Below are positions 55,701 to 62,935 of a stretch of DNA of 64,000 nucleotides, piece after piece; the first letter of the stretch is position 1, and each line of letters starts with the position of its first letter. The DNA is from Flavobacterium sp. NRK F7 (lineage in GTDB: Bacteria; Bacteroidota; Bacteroidia; Flavobacteriales; Flavobacteriaceae): contig NZ_JAMXLB010000001.1 in NCBI RefSeq assembly GCF_024054195.1, positions 3,364,737-3,428,736 on the forward strand, read 5' to 3'. Under the pieces are notes generated by a model that saw only the letters and a program-made list of their open reading frames with translations, had not been told where the DNA came from and searched no databases. Position numbers and translations under genes: made by a program.

Positions 55701-57140
55701 TGCAGTGGCATTGGCTAGATTCTGAAAATAGCGCACCGACATCCAAGAACTGGTATATCCTGCAATTTGATTGGTTAAACTCGGCAAATAAATATTATTC
55801 TCTACATTATCATTATTCACATCACAGTAGTACAACGTGACATCATTTAGATCGGGGATTTGATATAAATTAATGGTAATTCTACCTGTTGAATAACAAG
55901 TTCCTAAGGTTCTACGATAATACAAAGTGGTAACTGTAGTGGTTAAATTGTACGTATTCATGTTGGCCAACGGGTTCAGATTGTTGTCCGCTTCCAATTG
56001 GGAACCATGAAAACTAATCACTTCTGTACCCATTGGGGTTACTAAAGCTTCCACATCATATACCTCATTAGGAAAAGGAGCTGTTGCATCGCAAACATTT
56101 CTTACAATATCAGGTGAGGCAGGAAAACTCGGATCATAGGTAACAGTAAAAACACCTTGAATTTGTCTTGGAATACAGGTATTATAAGTAACCGTAGCGG
56201 TATAAAACGTATCGGCTTGTGGTGGAATTACTTCAATAGGATTACTGTTCCCAATGTTCACTCCAAATTGATTGGTCCAAACAATCGACGTTGCTGAAGC
56301 TCCTGAAGGTGTAAAAGCATAGGATTCATTGTTCACAGCAAATTCAGACGTATTTCTTCCAGGTGCAGCCACACCCAAAGTTCCATTGGCATTGTTTAAA
56401 CCAATTAACGAGTTACCGTTTCCATTGGCACTACTATTTCCTAAACAAGGTAACGGTTTGTCTTGTACATGAATCTCAATCGCATTGGTGGTTTCAAACA
56501 ACACCACTTGAAAATAAGCTTTAATGGCATTGGCTCCCAAACAATTAAAATAATTCAACCCGTTAAAGTTGACTACCATTTGTCTAAAAGGAGCGGTTCC
56601 TGTTGTATAATAACTTATGGAACCGCAATCTTCACCAGTAGCACAACCAAAGCCAACTGGCGCCATTATATAATCTTGAAAGCCTCCAAAAATCGCATTT
56701 CGAATTAAAGACGGACTCGGAGTGGTATTGGTAATCGAGGAAAACGACCCTTCTGGTGTTGCAGGGTTGTAACCAAAACGAACAATTCCATTATCGGACA
56801 CATTCAAAGACGTATAGGAATTACCATAAAAACAAAAGGTAAACCCAATCGGCACGGTGGCACTCCAAACATCATCACCCGCAATTGCAATAGGGTTTCC
56901 ATCAGACAAATTTCCTATTAATCCATAGGGTACAGCGGCAGCCGTATAATCGGTAGTCGATTGCAAACTTGGATACGTAGCGGTAAGTTGAATTCTTTGA
57001 GGTGGGATAAAATTATAGGTACAATCTAGTAACGCATTGTCCACATTGCCATTATGGTCGGAAATAGAAACGGTAGGTGTTTGTCCCATTGCCAAAAAAC
57101 TAGCCATAGCAAGGGCTAGTGAAAAAATAATTTTTTTCAT
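49794..57140 (-). CDS. Giant repetitive cell-surface protein with T9SS type B sorting domain
   Basis: Exported adhesin-like protein of 2448 residues from the ATG at 57140, where MKKIIFSLALAMASFLAMGQ forms a clean signal peptide; an upstream in-frame ATG at 57173 would add 11 residues and spoil it. An N-terminal beta-rich domain (to about residue 340) is followed by about 19 repeats of roughly 85 residues. Each begins with a CDxxxDGxExFDL-like motif and ends with a VYVRV-like strand. A glycine-rich linker lies at about residues 627-643. The last 90 residues are a gliding-motility-associated type B domain (FFTPNGDGYNDTWHI ... YDRYGKFLKEL). CDxxxDG suggests calcium binding, but this is inference. 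Confidence 0.88.
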   Translation of the reverse strand: MKKIIFSLALAMASFLAMGQTPTVSISDHNGNVDNALLDCTYNFIPPQRIQLTATYPSLQSTTDYTAAAVPYGLIGNLSDGNPIAIAGDDVWSATVPIGFTFCFYGNSYTSLNVSDNGIVRFGYNPATPEGSFSSITNTTPSPSLIRNAIFGGFQDYIMAPVGFGCATGEDCGSISYYTTGTAPFRQMVVNFNGLNYFNCLGANAIKAYFQVVLFETTNAIEIHVQDKPLPCLGNSSANGNGNSLIGLNNANGTLGVAAPGRNTSEFAVNNESYAFTPSGASATSIVWTNQFGVNIGNSNPIEVIPPQADTFYTATVTYNTCIPRQIQGVFTVTYDPSFPASPDIVRNVCDATAPFPNEVYDVEALVTPMGTEVISFHGSQLEADNNLNPLANMNTYNLTTTVTTLYYRRTLGTCYSTGRITINLYQIPDLNDVTLYYCDVNNDNVENNIYLPSLTNQIAGYTSSWMSVRYFQNLANATANVNPITYINLTNPPGFYDVYVRVYNTAHPECFDIITVRLELLPRLVLDVPTVACIPDTNFDLNEIFDLTSIPITASVGPINPSDLQLMYYTSLANANSQTNAIGNPNAFNVSIPQGQTETTIYVAANASGYCFGVIPVTLTFCIAEGGDGGGGGGGGNGGFGGLGACLETGDVIPTFDLNVVYANVMQAVPVNPVPTAVGFYTTLVGAQTADAAVFLTPAEVSAYTPVAPYSEIWVRFIDANGIVGIKRIIVPLKYKRHEIIEYEICDVFNDDAEFIDLENSPVPVSYLQAIRNDNPGETVTAYASMADYLTNSNPITTITINGPLTTVYVKVSSYGCDSDYTLNFNLKPYDIKAPIVTQVCDIDADGVEVFDLTTLLPTVAVTGYTTPVLTLHPTLNDAYLNTNVIANAATYNVTTTTTVFVRVEETAVLPPNTPVVCPAIQEFQFGFYDSVDVNPIGTQEYCDLDDDNQVILGNLNSLVGAIVIEDPSQPIIRRLYTSLLAAQTSDAVYEILPDWDLFTYDTTILGTSGTIYLQLTNSVTGCTRIVPIAIEIRTLPLSVTTTVNQCDFDNDNNEAIGDFQVFNAQIIPVNTVLYTFQYFETLVDATAGTPELPVGFTVQDGSVVYVRIQSGLNPGCSRVFPIEIDFQSTPLVTSINPLVCDNLGNGSETINLFSFQSQLVSSMTGLTFQYYTSLANLQNNINVLSNANVTNFNAVFNSSNVAQTVYVKVIDNTTQCYSVATITPERLPLIEAYDAVQFSCDISTTNQLQAIFDLEASIPRVGTEGMINNPSDYTISFHTSNANAVNNVAAIVTTTNYTVVANQTTAIYVRFQDNITGCFTIKVLELQIYNLPKFVNSVYDICDGNLDGIYVLDLAELNGTVVEDPTPFTFQYFNSEADGLAGINPITNTTNYTIPLVDFPKTIYVKGTNINNCSKVKAVIIGLVPDVPMLTNAVTLTECDPDNDGVAFFDLTDATSLITNATGVSFTYFTTLVDMQNNTNALTNPTNYQNATPNPSVVYVRLSRTNNCDTYATLTLNPFYEAYDFPASTQFCDNNADGTETIDLGATVYGILNMYAPASLNLQFYTSYADAVANTNSIPSVYTFTNFTTPIFVTISNVATSCPIIKQLEYAFYAPIVLTPHTVQLCDLDRNSTEIINLSAYFSNLHANASNYTITSYLTQNGAENEVAGELVSNTNYLQTVANQIYWIRFEDVAGCYSVTTIAIEIVPYPNPLTQPLKIELCDTNGDHDLMETFDITQNETYIRNGNTTWNITYYETQQDAELALNPIANPVAYSSTTTSVWIRVVTTPVSTLTSCAVLIEQELEVIPLPTPRTDPPKILLCDDNVTGDLQESFDLSTNIDYIRNGDVTALVSYHTSLNEAQLGINPITSVTNYFSGTTSIWIRVQSDVATTLQNCAIVVEQEIEVVAKPTNLVTNLPALIACDDINSGNLTEIFDLSLNTGMMLNGNAYQVSYHESAIDAQTGLNPILNFTNYETGSTTVYLRIITLPVSVLSTCAVIVSQAIIVNPLPNVTTVTPYLSCIINTSGEAQFDLETKTAEVLNGQNPNQFLVSYHLTENEAKLRTNPINSPYVSVSTTIWASILNTQTNCIATVSIALVTENAVFAVAPSSMSICDEDGVNDGFHVFDFNPLIPNILGSQNGNSDISIHFYASEMDLWSDQPIADISNYTNVSSPQTIYVKVVDESTQNKCMATTSFDITVPMLPNPTPQDGFICTDPLNNQLLATFTIDSGLDSNAYTFQWYLGSTLLPNATGATLEVSQGGNYFVVATDVVTGCVSEPAGSTVIVSQPAAASVKVEYSFEDTIRIIVTTIGNGTYAYQLNNEPVQTSTIFQNVTAGMYTITVYDTNGCEPVTLEAIVLDYDKFFTPNGDGYNDTWHIRGIQNQPNAKVYIYDRYGKFLKELVPDKEGWDGTYNGYDLPSTDYWFTVYYRENNTDKEFKSHFSMKR
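55213..55262. repeat. Glycine-codon-rich simple repeat
   Basis: A GGN-repeat on the coding strand encodes a Gly-rich linker between two repeats of the giant surface protein. The tract is low-complexity and could vary in length. Confidence 0.7.
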
Positions 57141-57194
57141 AGATAGTTTAGATTTTAAGCAAAAAAACAACAATTTCCAAACAACCTATCTATA

Positions 57195-57226
57195 TAATCG
57201 ATGAAATCATCATTTAATCGATGAAA
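57195..57226. promoter_or_regulatory. Paired 12-base direct repeats upstream of the giant adhesin
   Basis: TAATCGATGAAA occurs at 57195-57206 and again at 57215-57226, a 20-base period or about two helix turns. Each copy includes the palindrome ATCGAT. The pair lies 55-86 bases before the ATG, as expected for a regulator site. No regulator is identified. Confidence 0.45.
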
Positions 57227-57437
57227 AAAATCGGTCTCTTTTTTCGTACCTTTTATCTCACTAAAAAATTACATTTTAACTATATAAATTGTTAAAAAAC
57301 AACACTTTTAGCAATTTTAACAACACCCTTATCTTGTAACATTGAGGAAGATTTTTTTCTTCGTTTGAAGCACTTGTATCGAAAAATTTGTTTTTTAAAT
57401 AACCTAGAAAAAACCTCTCAACAAATCCCACAAAAAA

Positions 57438-57454
57438 AGGGCTTTTAAAGCCCT
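57438..57454 (-). terminator. Intrinsic terminator after the 57460-58146 gene
   Basis: On the minus strand AGGGCTTTAAAAGCCCT forms a hairpin followed by seven T residues, just downstream of the stop codon. The region 57174-57459 otherwise holds the direct repeats and the adhesin promoter region; no gene was seen there. Confidence 0.85.
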
Positions 57455-57459
57455 CTTTC

Positions 57460-58146
57460 TTAATTTACTAATTTGGTTGTATCTGTATTTCGTTTTGCGC
57501 GTCGCATTCTCGATGTTATTCTGGTTATAACATATTCATCCCGTTTCGTTAAGCCATCATACATAATCTTACCCGCTTTGGAAATCGTACTAATGTAAGC
57601 ATACAAGGCGTCATATTCCTGTCTGTTATCGCTATGCAATTGCTTTTTGATATTCATCACCACGTTTTGCATACCGTTTTTAATTTTTATCTCTTCTTTT
57701 AATGCTTCTATTTCAGCGGGGAAAGTCGCACTCATGCCTTTGGCTTCTAAGACCGCTCTTTTACTTTCCACAAACTGAAGCAATGCATCCAGTTTTAAAA
57801 TCGCGCCTTCTATGTTTCTATCCATTAAAGTACGCTTTACAGCAGTAATACTTTTCGTACTAATTGCCGCACGTTTAAAATAAAAAGAAAGAAAATTAAG
57901 GTCTTTGTTAATTTGGTCCGACGTAGTATACAAACTAGCCGTTACCCCTTTTTGCTCCTCGGTTATTACGAGGGATTGCTCTAAACGCGCCACTTTCGCC
58001 AATTGGGCTTCAAAATCATTTAGATACGTAGTTGAAAATTCGCTAAAACGCGTTGCTAGTTCTTCTCGATCACGCTCAAAACTAGCCTTTAGGAAGGTAC
58101 CCGCAGGCACATACTCTTCCATCTTTAAATAAAAACCTTTACTCAT
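57460..58146 (-). CDS. Unrecognised helical cytoplasmic protein
   Basis: A 228-residue protein I do not recognise. It has no signal peptide or membrane segment. Almost the whole length is predicted helical by eye, with many Glu, Lys and Leu residues (for example LNDFEAQLAKVARLEQSLVITEEQKG and FVESKRAVLEAKGMSATFPAEIEALKEEI). It ends in a basic stretch SRMRRAKRNTD, which might contact nucleic acid or a membrane. It is a single-gene unit with its own terminator. A DUF-level name could exist in the Bacteroidota databases, but I cannot supply one. Confidence 0.7.
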   Translation of the reverse strand: MSKGFYLKMEEYVPAGTFLKASFERDREELATRFSEFSTTYLNDFEAQLAKVARLEQSLVITEEQKGVTASLYTTSDQINKDLNFLSFYFKRAAISTKSITAVKRTLMDRNIEGAILKLDALLQFVESKRAVLEAKGMSATFPAEIEALKEEIKIKNGMQNVVMNIKKQLHSDNRQEYDALYAYISTISKAGKIMYDGLTKRDEYVITRITSRMRRAKRNTDTTKLVN

Positions 58147-58395
58147 GTTTATAATTATTTGTTTAATTATGAAACAAAATAATCACAACAATTAAGCCAA
58201 AACATAGAACTTTTCTTATCAAAAATCATAAAATTTTCATAATTTACAAATAAAACGTTGAAGTGTATAGAATATAAGATAAAGGGTTGTTTTTTGGACT
58301 TCTTTAGGTACGCAAAGTTCTAAACTTTATACTTTGAAGAGTAGAAACACAAATTATACCCAAGGCTTCAGCCGAAGAGACGAAGTAAATCCAGG
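58147..58395. other. Intergenic gap with small palindromes
   Basis: A 249-base stretch without a gene. It holds AAAGTT-CTA-AACTTT at 58314-58328 and a GC-richer stretch with CTTC-GAAG pairing at about 58366-58377, followed by TAAATCCAGGCTATAGCG, which resembles the sequence at 61579-61592. No promoter was identified. Confidence 0.5.
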
Positions 58396-58908
58396 CTATA
58401 GCGTTATATGTTCTATTTCTTTTTTATTTTTCGACAACCAATCTTTTGCAAATTCTATTATAATCTGACGAATAGTATGTCTATTTGCATTTTCCCAATA
58501 ATGAGTATATTCTTCTCCATTTTTAAAATCGTCCCAAGCCCAATAAAGCCTTGAAAAATCAAAAACAATAGTAGTGTTATCATTATCTTGACAAAAAGTA
58601 TGAATTAATTTTAGATTTTGTTCAATATTTTCGGATGCAGCTATTTTCTTTATGTAATAAGTACTATAACTTAAAATCGCATCATCTTTACCTAAAATTT
58701 TAATATTTAATTCCTGTAATGTTTTTTTTAGATATTCTTTAACTTCAAAGAATTGACTAGGTTTAGATATTCCAGCCAAAATCAATAAATTTTCAGAATG
58801 ATATTCTAACAATAACATTTCATAAGCCCAATCAATACAATCATCAGAATTAAAATTTTCGATTTCTGAAAATGCCACTATTTTATATGTTAAATCACTA
58901 AACTTCAT
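58396..58908 (-). CDS. Unrecognised small cytoplasmic protein
   Basis: A 170-residue protein from the ATG at 58908, which has an AGGAA sequence 8 bases upstream. The frame is open further to 58980, but those residues look like translated spacer. It contains DDCIDWAYEMLLLEYHSENLLILAGISKPSQFFEVKEYLKKTL, a helical stretch seen in Bacteroidota hypothetical proteins, and an acidic/aromatic C-terminus (FDFSRLYWAWDDFKNG). No signal peptide or membrane helix. No function can be assigned; single-gene unit in the accessory tail. Confidence 0.6.
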   Translation of the reverse strand: MKFSDLTYKIVAFSEIENFNSDDCIDWAYEMLLLEYHSENLLILAGISKPSQFFEVKEYLKKTLQELNIKILGKDDAILSYSTYYIKKIAASENIEQNLKLIHTFCQDNDNTTIVFDFSRLYWAWDDFKNGEEYTHYWENANRHTIRQIIIEFAKDWLSKNKKEIEHITL

Positions 58909-58980
58909 GTATTCCTGTTTTTTTAAAATAACATTACAGCTAAAGGTTTTGTGCTTTGTGCTTAAGCAGGTTTCAAACAT

Positions 58981-59002
58981 AAAGTCAAAAGTTTCAGACT
59001 TT
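58981..59002. repeat. Intergenic palindrome after the 59021 gene
   Basis: AAAGTC and GACTTT form an inverted repeat around ten bases that themselves contain AAAGTTT. It is one of several similar AAAGT-ACTTT elements in the accessory tail. Confidence 0.45.
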
Positions 59003-59020
59003 GTCTACTTCCCCTATTTT

Positions 59021-59326
59021 TTATTCCCAATTAAGATTATCTCTATTAATTTGCTCTTGAACTTCTTGCAAGCTTTTAAATATCCTAGTTCTTGGCCAAG
59101 TAGTGTCAGTATGTTTTGATTGTTTCCATGTTAAATGAACAATTGCATAGGTTGGGTTCTTGTCAAGAATTTCATAAAGCACATCATCATTATCATCTCG
59201 TCTAGCTATCGTTTTTACTTTTTTATCAGCCAAAACGTGATGAGAAGCAATTTCAATCTTTAATTGCTTTGTTAAGTCTTGGTCAGTTTCATACCAAGGA
59301 TGTTTATATGTAATTACGTCTTTCAT
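59021..59326 (-). CDS. Unrecognised 101-residue protein
   Basis: A small protein with no signal peptide. It has an N-terminal KHPWYETDQDLTKQLKIEIASHHVL segment, a central AIVHLTWKQSKHTDTTWPRTRIFKSLQEV stretch and a charged C-terminus. The short AIVHLTW motif recurs in small Bacteroidota hypothetical proteins, which supports a real gene. Codon usage is AT-rich and in line with neighbours. Function unknown; could be an immunity-like or cassette protein, without direct evidence. Confidence 0.55.
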   Translation of the reverse strand: MKDVITYKHPWYETDQDLTKQLKIEIASHHVLADKKVKTIARRDDNDDVLYEILDKNPTYAIVHLTWKQSKHTDTTWPRTRIFKSLQEVQEQINRDNLNWE

Positions 59327-59391
59327 TTTATGATATACAACTTGTTTATACTTCTTGTTTTCGCATAGCTATAAACAACTGAGCAACGTCT

Positions 59392-59406
59392 AAAGTTTCT
59401 AACTTT
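59392..59406. repeat. Intergenic palindrome after the DUF2314 gene
   Basis: AAAGTT-TCT-AACTTT, a perfect 6-base stem with a 3-base loop, between the genes at 59021-59326 and 59447-59950. Confidence 0.45.
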
Positions 59407-59446
59407 GTGAAGCTAAGACAAATAGTTTATAAATACAAGTAGCCTC

Positions 59447-59950
59447 TTAATCTTCAATAAGTAACCCATATTCTTCATCAAATTGTTTTCTCTCCTCTTC
59501 AGTCATACTATTTCGTAATACTCTAATTGTATATCCACCCTGTAATTTTTGATTCTCAATATACATCCAATCACTAATATCTTCTTCTTTAATTTGGATA
59601 GTATCTCCTAAATTGACATCTGTAGTAAATTCTGGCAAATTATCAACGACACCAAAATACTTATTCTCTTTAAGCGTTATACTACTTACCCAAATATGCT
59701 CACTTCCATTTGAAGTATTAAATTTTGTTTTAAGAGCAAAATACTCAAATGCTGGATTACCACTTTTTAATGCTTCATTAAACTTGTCTAGAGTTTCTTT
59801 TGCCATTTTTATGGCTTGGTTCATCTCTTCATCATTTTCAGCAAAACCATAAATTTCTGGTTCCCCTTCTCGTTCAATCTTTGTTGTTTTGTTATTTGTA
59901 CAACTTACAAGTGTAATGGAAATGATTACTATCAGCAAATAGTGTTTCAT
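59447..59950 (-). CDS. DUF2314-like lipoprotein
   Basis: A 167-residue lipoprotein. A signal peptide with lipobox TLVSC (Cys at about residue 17) is followed by an acidic linker and, from about residue 40, a DUF2314-type domain. This has the typical order FALKTKF, GSEHIWVSS, YFGVVDNLPEF, LGDTIQIKEEDISDWMYI and GGYTIRVL. The domain function is unknown. A single-gene unit in the accessory tail with palindromes on both sides. Confidence 0.75.
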   Translation of the reverse strand: MKHYLLIVIISITLVSCTNNKTTKIEREGEPEIYGFAENDEEMNQAIKMAKETLDKFNEALKSGNPAFEYFALKTKFNTSNGSEHIWVSSITLKENKYFGVVDNLPEFTTDVNLGDTIQIKEEDISDWMYIENQKLQGGYTIRVLRNSMTEEERKQFDEEYGLLIED

Positions 59951-59995
59951 AGATAAATATGTTATTTTAAAATAGTTTAGCGTTTTGCCTCAGCT

Positions 59996-60032
59996 GCGCA
60001 AAGCCCGAAGTTTCGAACTCCCTACTTTGCGC
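59996..60032. repeat. Complex palindrome before the DUF2314 gene
   Basis: GCGCAAAG at 59996-60003 and CTTTGCGC at 60025-60032 enclose an inner GAAGTTTCGAACTCC hairpin. A further 9-base inverted repeat AAAAATCAT/ATGATTTTT lies at 60041-60049 and 60069-60077. Confidence 0.5.
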
Positions 60033-60117
60033 TAAAGTATAAAAATCATTGATTCAACTATTTTATAAATGATTTTTTGTGTTAGTAAATTAACTAAAAG
60101 TGCTATTAACTAGACCT

Positions 60118-60135
60118 CAAAGTCAGGAGACTTTG
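60118..60135. repeat. Hairpin after the AbiH-family gene
   Basis: CAAAGTC-AGGA-GACTTTG, a 7-base stem, lies 20 bases downstream of the AbiH stop codon on the minus strand. No T-run follows, so terminator activity is doubtful. Confidence 0.5.
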
Positions 60136-60155
60136 CGGAGCTTGGGCGATAGAAA

Positions 60156-61460
60156 TCAAGACAAAGGTTCACAATATTCTTTATTAACAACCTTATCCCT
60201 TAAAACTGATTTACTATTAAAATTTCTTGTAATATTTCTAACGATATCACTGTAATTATCTGTTCCATCTGCTTTTTTATGATAAAAAGGTTTTACTGAA
60301 CAACAATGTTTATGTTCAAATAAAGTATTTAATAAAGTTCTATCAGAAATACCACAAGAATGTCCAAAAATAAAAATTTGATAATCTCCACTGTTTAAAA
60401 ATTCTAATAGTCTTTTATAGTTATCAGTCTCTAAATACTTTATCGATTTAATATTTTCAAGATAAATATTATCGTTTAAGTTTTCAATAGATTTATAATC
60501 ATCATCAATTTCATCTCCAAATCCAAAAATCACATTATTTCCATCATGTTTATCTGTTGTTCCATGAATATGAATAATTTGCTTTTTAGGTGCTTTTTTT
60601 GAATCAAAATAATCAAATTCGTTATGGTGTAAATATAATTTTTCAGTAAAAGTATAATTAAAATTTAAGAACAAAATTTCCTCTGGCATCAAATTAAAAA
60701 AATTGTATGCATAGTCAGAAACCAGTAATTTTCTTATCTCTTTTTGAGGTTTTTCTTTTCCAATTCTATAAATTAATCTTCTACTTTCTTCATTTAATTC
60801 AGCCTCCTCAATCATACCATCCTTCAAACCTTTAATATCATTTTGTATATTTTGAAATTCAATTTCAGCCTTTTTATTAATTGAACTTTCTGTAAAATCT
60901 TTCAATTTAAATTCTGAATAAATTTTGCTACCAATACTACTTTTTAATTTTAAACTATTTTCACTGTTACTAAAATTATTAAGAAAATTATTTTCAATCC
61001 CTTTTAAGTAATCTTCTAGCAACTGCTTAATTCTTTCAAAATCATTATTTAACACATCAATCTTATAAGAGCAATTTTCATCTTTATAAGATTCTTTTAA
61101 TAAATAATAGTATTCTTTCTCAATATCTACCCAGTTTTGTATACTTTTTTTTCTAGTTAGAATCTCTAAAAAAATATTCTTAAATTCTAACTTTAGATTC
61201 AAATGTTTTAAAAAATCAATTAAACCTTCAAATGTTGTACACTCATCATTCCAACGACCAATATTCCAATGGCTTGGAATATTAGAAATTTTAATTTCAT
61301 CATTTTCTAATATACTATCTCGAGTTGTAATATTTCCATTAATATTATTTCTAACTCCTTCAATTATCTTTTCCCAGTAATCATTTATAAAATGATTGTA
61401 ACTGGTACTCATTCCATGAGCTAAATCAAATCCATTTCCTATAAGTATTATTCTGTTCAT
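60156..61460 (-). CDS. AbiH-family protein
   Basis: A 434-residue protein of the bacteriophage abortive infection AbiH family. The N-terminus RIILIGNGFDLAHGMSTSYNHF (NGFD motif at about residues 9-12) and the C-terminal FIFGHSCGISDRTLLNTLF segment are diagnostic. LFLNFNYTFTEKLY and IIHIHGTTDK are typical of the middle-to-late part. AbiH from Lactococcus gives phage resistance; the mechanism is not established. No membrane helix. It lies between the DUF2314 lipoprotein gene and the GT51-like membrane gene, each gap over 170 bases. Confidence 0.88.
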   Translation of the reverse strand: MNRIILIGNGFDLAHGMSTSYNHFINDYWEKIIEGVRNNINGNITTRDSILENDEIKISNIPSHWNIGRWNDECTTFEGLIDFLKHLNLKLEFKNIFLEILTRKKSIQNWVDIEKEYYYLLKESYKDENCSYKIDVLNNDFERIKQLLEDYLKGIENNFLNNFSNSENSLKLKSSIGSKIYSEFKLKDFTESSINKKAEIEFQNIQNDIKGLKDGMIEEAELNEESRRLIYRIGKEKPQKEIRKLLVSDYAYNFFNLMPEEILFLNFNYTFTEKLYLHHNEFDYFDSKKAPKKQIIHIHGTTDKHDGNNVIFGFGDEIDDDYKSIENLNDNIYLENIKSIKYLETDNYKRLLEFLNSGDYQIFIFGHSCGISDRTLLNTLFEHKHCCSVKPFYHKKADGTDNYSDIVRNITRNFNSKSVLRDKVVNKEYCEPLS

Positions 61461-61569
61461 TAGTTTAGATGTTTTGCTGAATTTCTTATTGGTAATACAG
61501 GCATGATGTCTCTGTTAATCTTATTATTTTTTTTAACTCTCAAAGTAATGAACCTTTTAGGGGCGGGCA

Positions 61570-61584
61570 CGGATAATAAATCCG
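61570..61584. repeat. Intergenic hairpin between the AbiH and GT51 genes
   Basis: CGGAT-AATAA-ATCCG, a 5-base stem in a locally GC-rich patch (GGGCGGGCAC upstream), unlike the AT-rich surroundings. The following bases resemble 58384-58398. Confidence 0.45.
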
Positions 61585-61636
61585 CGCTATCAGGAGAAAA
61601 AAATTAATAATCTTACCAAAAGTCTTTTATCAGCAG

Positions 61637-62935
61637 TTATTCTTTAAGCTTTCTATTTTCAATCTGCTTTTTATAAACTTCTGTTAATTTTTCTGAATCA
61701 ATTACTAACTTCGTTCTGTTTTTCAAATGGTCTATTCTTTGCCAATTAACTGTTGATGTAATATTTGAAAGTCTTTCAACAAGAAAAAAAGATTCTTCTT
61801 TTGTTAGCTCTTTGTCTTTTAGCTCACCCAAAAAATATTTAATAGCGTTAGACAAACCTAAAACTCCACGTTCAAATCTTACAGATGATATGTAAAGTTT
61901 TAAAATTTCATCTTTTTTGAACTGCTTATTTAACCATAATGAAAGAAAAATTTCAGTAATTTTTCTACGGTACTTATTTTGGTTTGATGGAATAAACAAT
62001 GACCTAGAAAGTTGCATAGTAATTGTTGAACCTCCATGTTTTATGTAACCTGATTTATTTCTTAGAAATTTAAATCTGCTTAAAGCACCTCTTAGAAGTG
62101 ATTTAAAAGATATGCCAGAGTTAGTTTTAAAATCTTTATCTTCAATATCAATTAGTATTTTTTTTAAAACATCGTATTTTACATTTAATCTTTCAAGCTC
62201 TATATATGAAAGTTTTGCACGATATAATATATATTCAAAATTATCCATTAATTTTATTCTGAAAATTTTACAAAAAAATTTTATAAAATTTAAATAGTTA
62301 GTTTCGTGTTGCTCGTTTAAATGATGTCTAAAAATAAAAAGATACCAAATTGTCAAAAGTATATTTCCATAAAACCATTTGATTTCAAAGGGCAAATATT
62401 GAATTAAAATTGATTCTTTTTGATTAGTTGCTAACCACCAAATTACATTTAATCCTATCGTTAAAACCCAAAATGGAACCGTTTGAAACCAAAACCAACC
62501 ATTGAAATATTTAATAACAAATGGATTATTAGCGCCTTCAACTCTCCAATTTGGAAGTGTAAGGTGTATGGAACCATAATCCAAGCCTAACATAGCTCTA
62601 AGTGAAACAACTTTTCTAGCATTGATTGTAATTTGTCTTTGTAACTCAACAAAATAGCGCAATAATATACCTCCAAATGCAATAAGAATTAATGAAAACA
62701 CAAGGGAGTTAGATTGAATAATTGTGAGCGTTTTTTCTTTTTCGTCAGTATCTTGATTAAAAAAAAGTGGAATTAATATTGTTGTTACAGCAATTAATAT
62801 ATTAGCAACTTGTCCATACACTTTAGTTTGAGTATTTGCGATTTTTTGTGCTTCTTCAAACTCTAATAACACAATATCTCTGTGTTCAGATTTAAATGTA
62901 TATGTTGGATAATATTGTTCGGCTTTGCTTTCCAA
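61637..62935 (-). CDS. Polytopic membrane protein with C-terminal GT51 transglycosylase domain
   Basis: A 432-residue protein. The first 210 residues have a short cytoplasmic-looking stretch and about four hydrophobic segments (residues about 44-62, 78-100, 147-170 and 188-206). The C-terminal part (about 240-430) matches the peptidoglycan glycosyltransferase fold. It has IEDKDF with the first catalytic Glu near residue 265, HGGSTITMQLSRSLF near 300, RKITEIFLSLW with the second Glu near 328, and KKDEILKLYISSV. No transpeptidase domain follows. Monofunctional transglycosylases have a single N-terminal helix, so the polytopic extension is unusual. The only near-start initiator is TTG at 62935. 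Context beside AbiH suggests a defence role, by inference. Confidence 0.72.
   Translation of the reverse strand: MESKAEQYYPTYTFKSEHRDIVLLEFEEAQKIANTQTKVYGQVANILIAVTTILIPLFFNQDTDEKEKTLTIIQSNSLVFSLILIAFGGILLRYFVELQRQITINARKVVSLRAMLGLDYGSIHLTLPNWRVEGANNPFVIKYFNGWFWFQTVPFWVLTIGLNVIWWLATNQKESILIQYLPFEIKWFYGNILLTIWYLFIFRHHLNEQHETNYLNFIKFFCKIFRIKLMDNFEYILYRAKLSYIELERLNVKYDVLKKILIDIEDKDFKTNSGISFKSLLRGALSRFKFLRNKSGYIKHGGSTITMQLSRSLFIPSNQNKYRRKITEIFLSLWLNKQFKKDEILKLYISSVRFERGVLGLSNAIKYFLGELKDKELTKEESFFLVERLSNITSTVNWQRIDHLKNRTKLVIDSEKLTEVYKKQIENRKLKE

Noticed and set aside
50500..56100. Possible CRISPR-like periodicity at DNA level in the giant adhesin gene
   Set aside because: The periodicity is from protein repeats of about 85 residues with diverged DNA; there are no short identical repeats with unique spacers and no cas genes.
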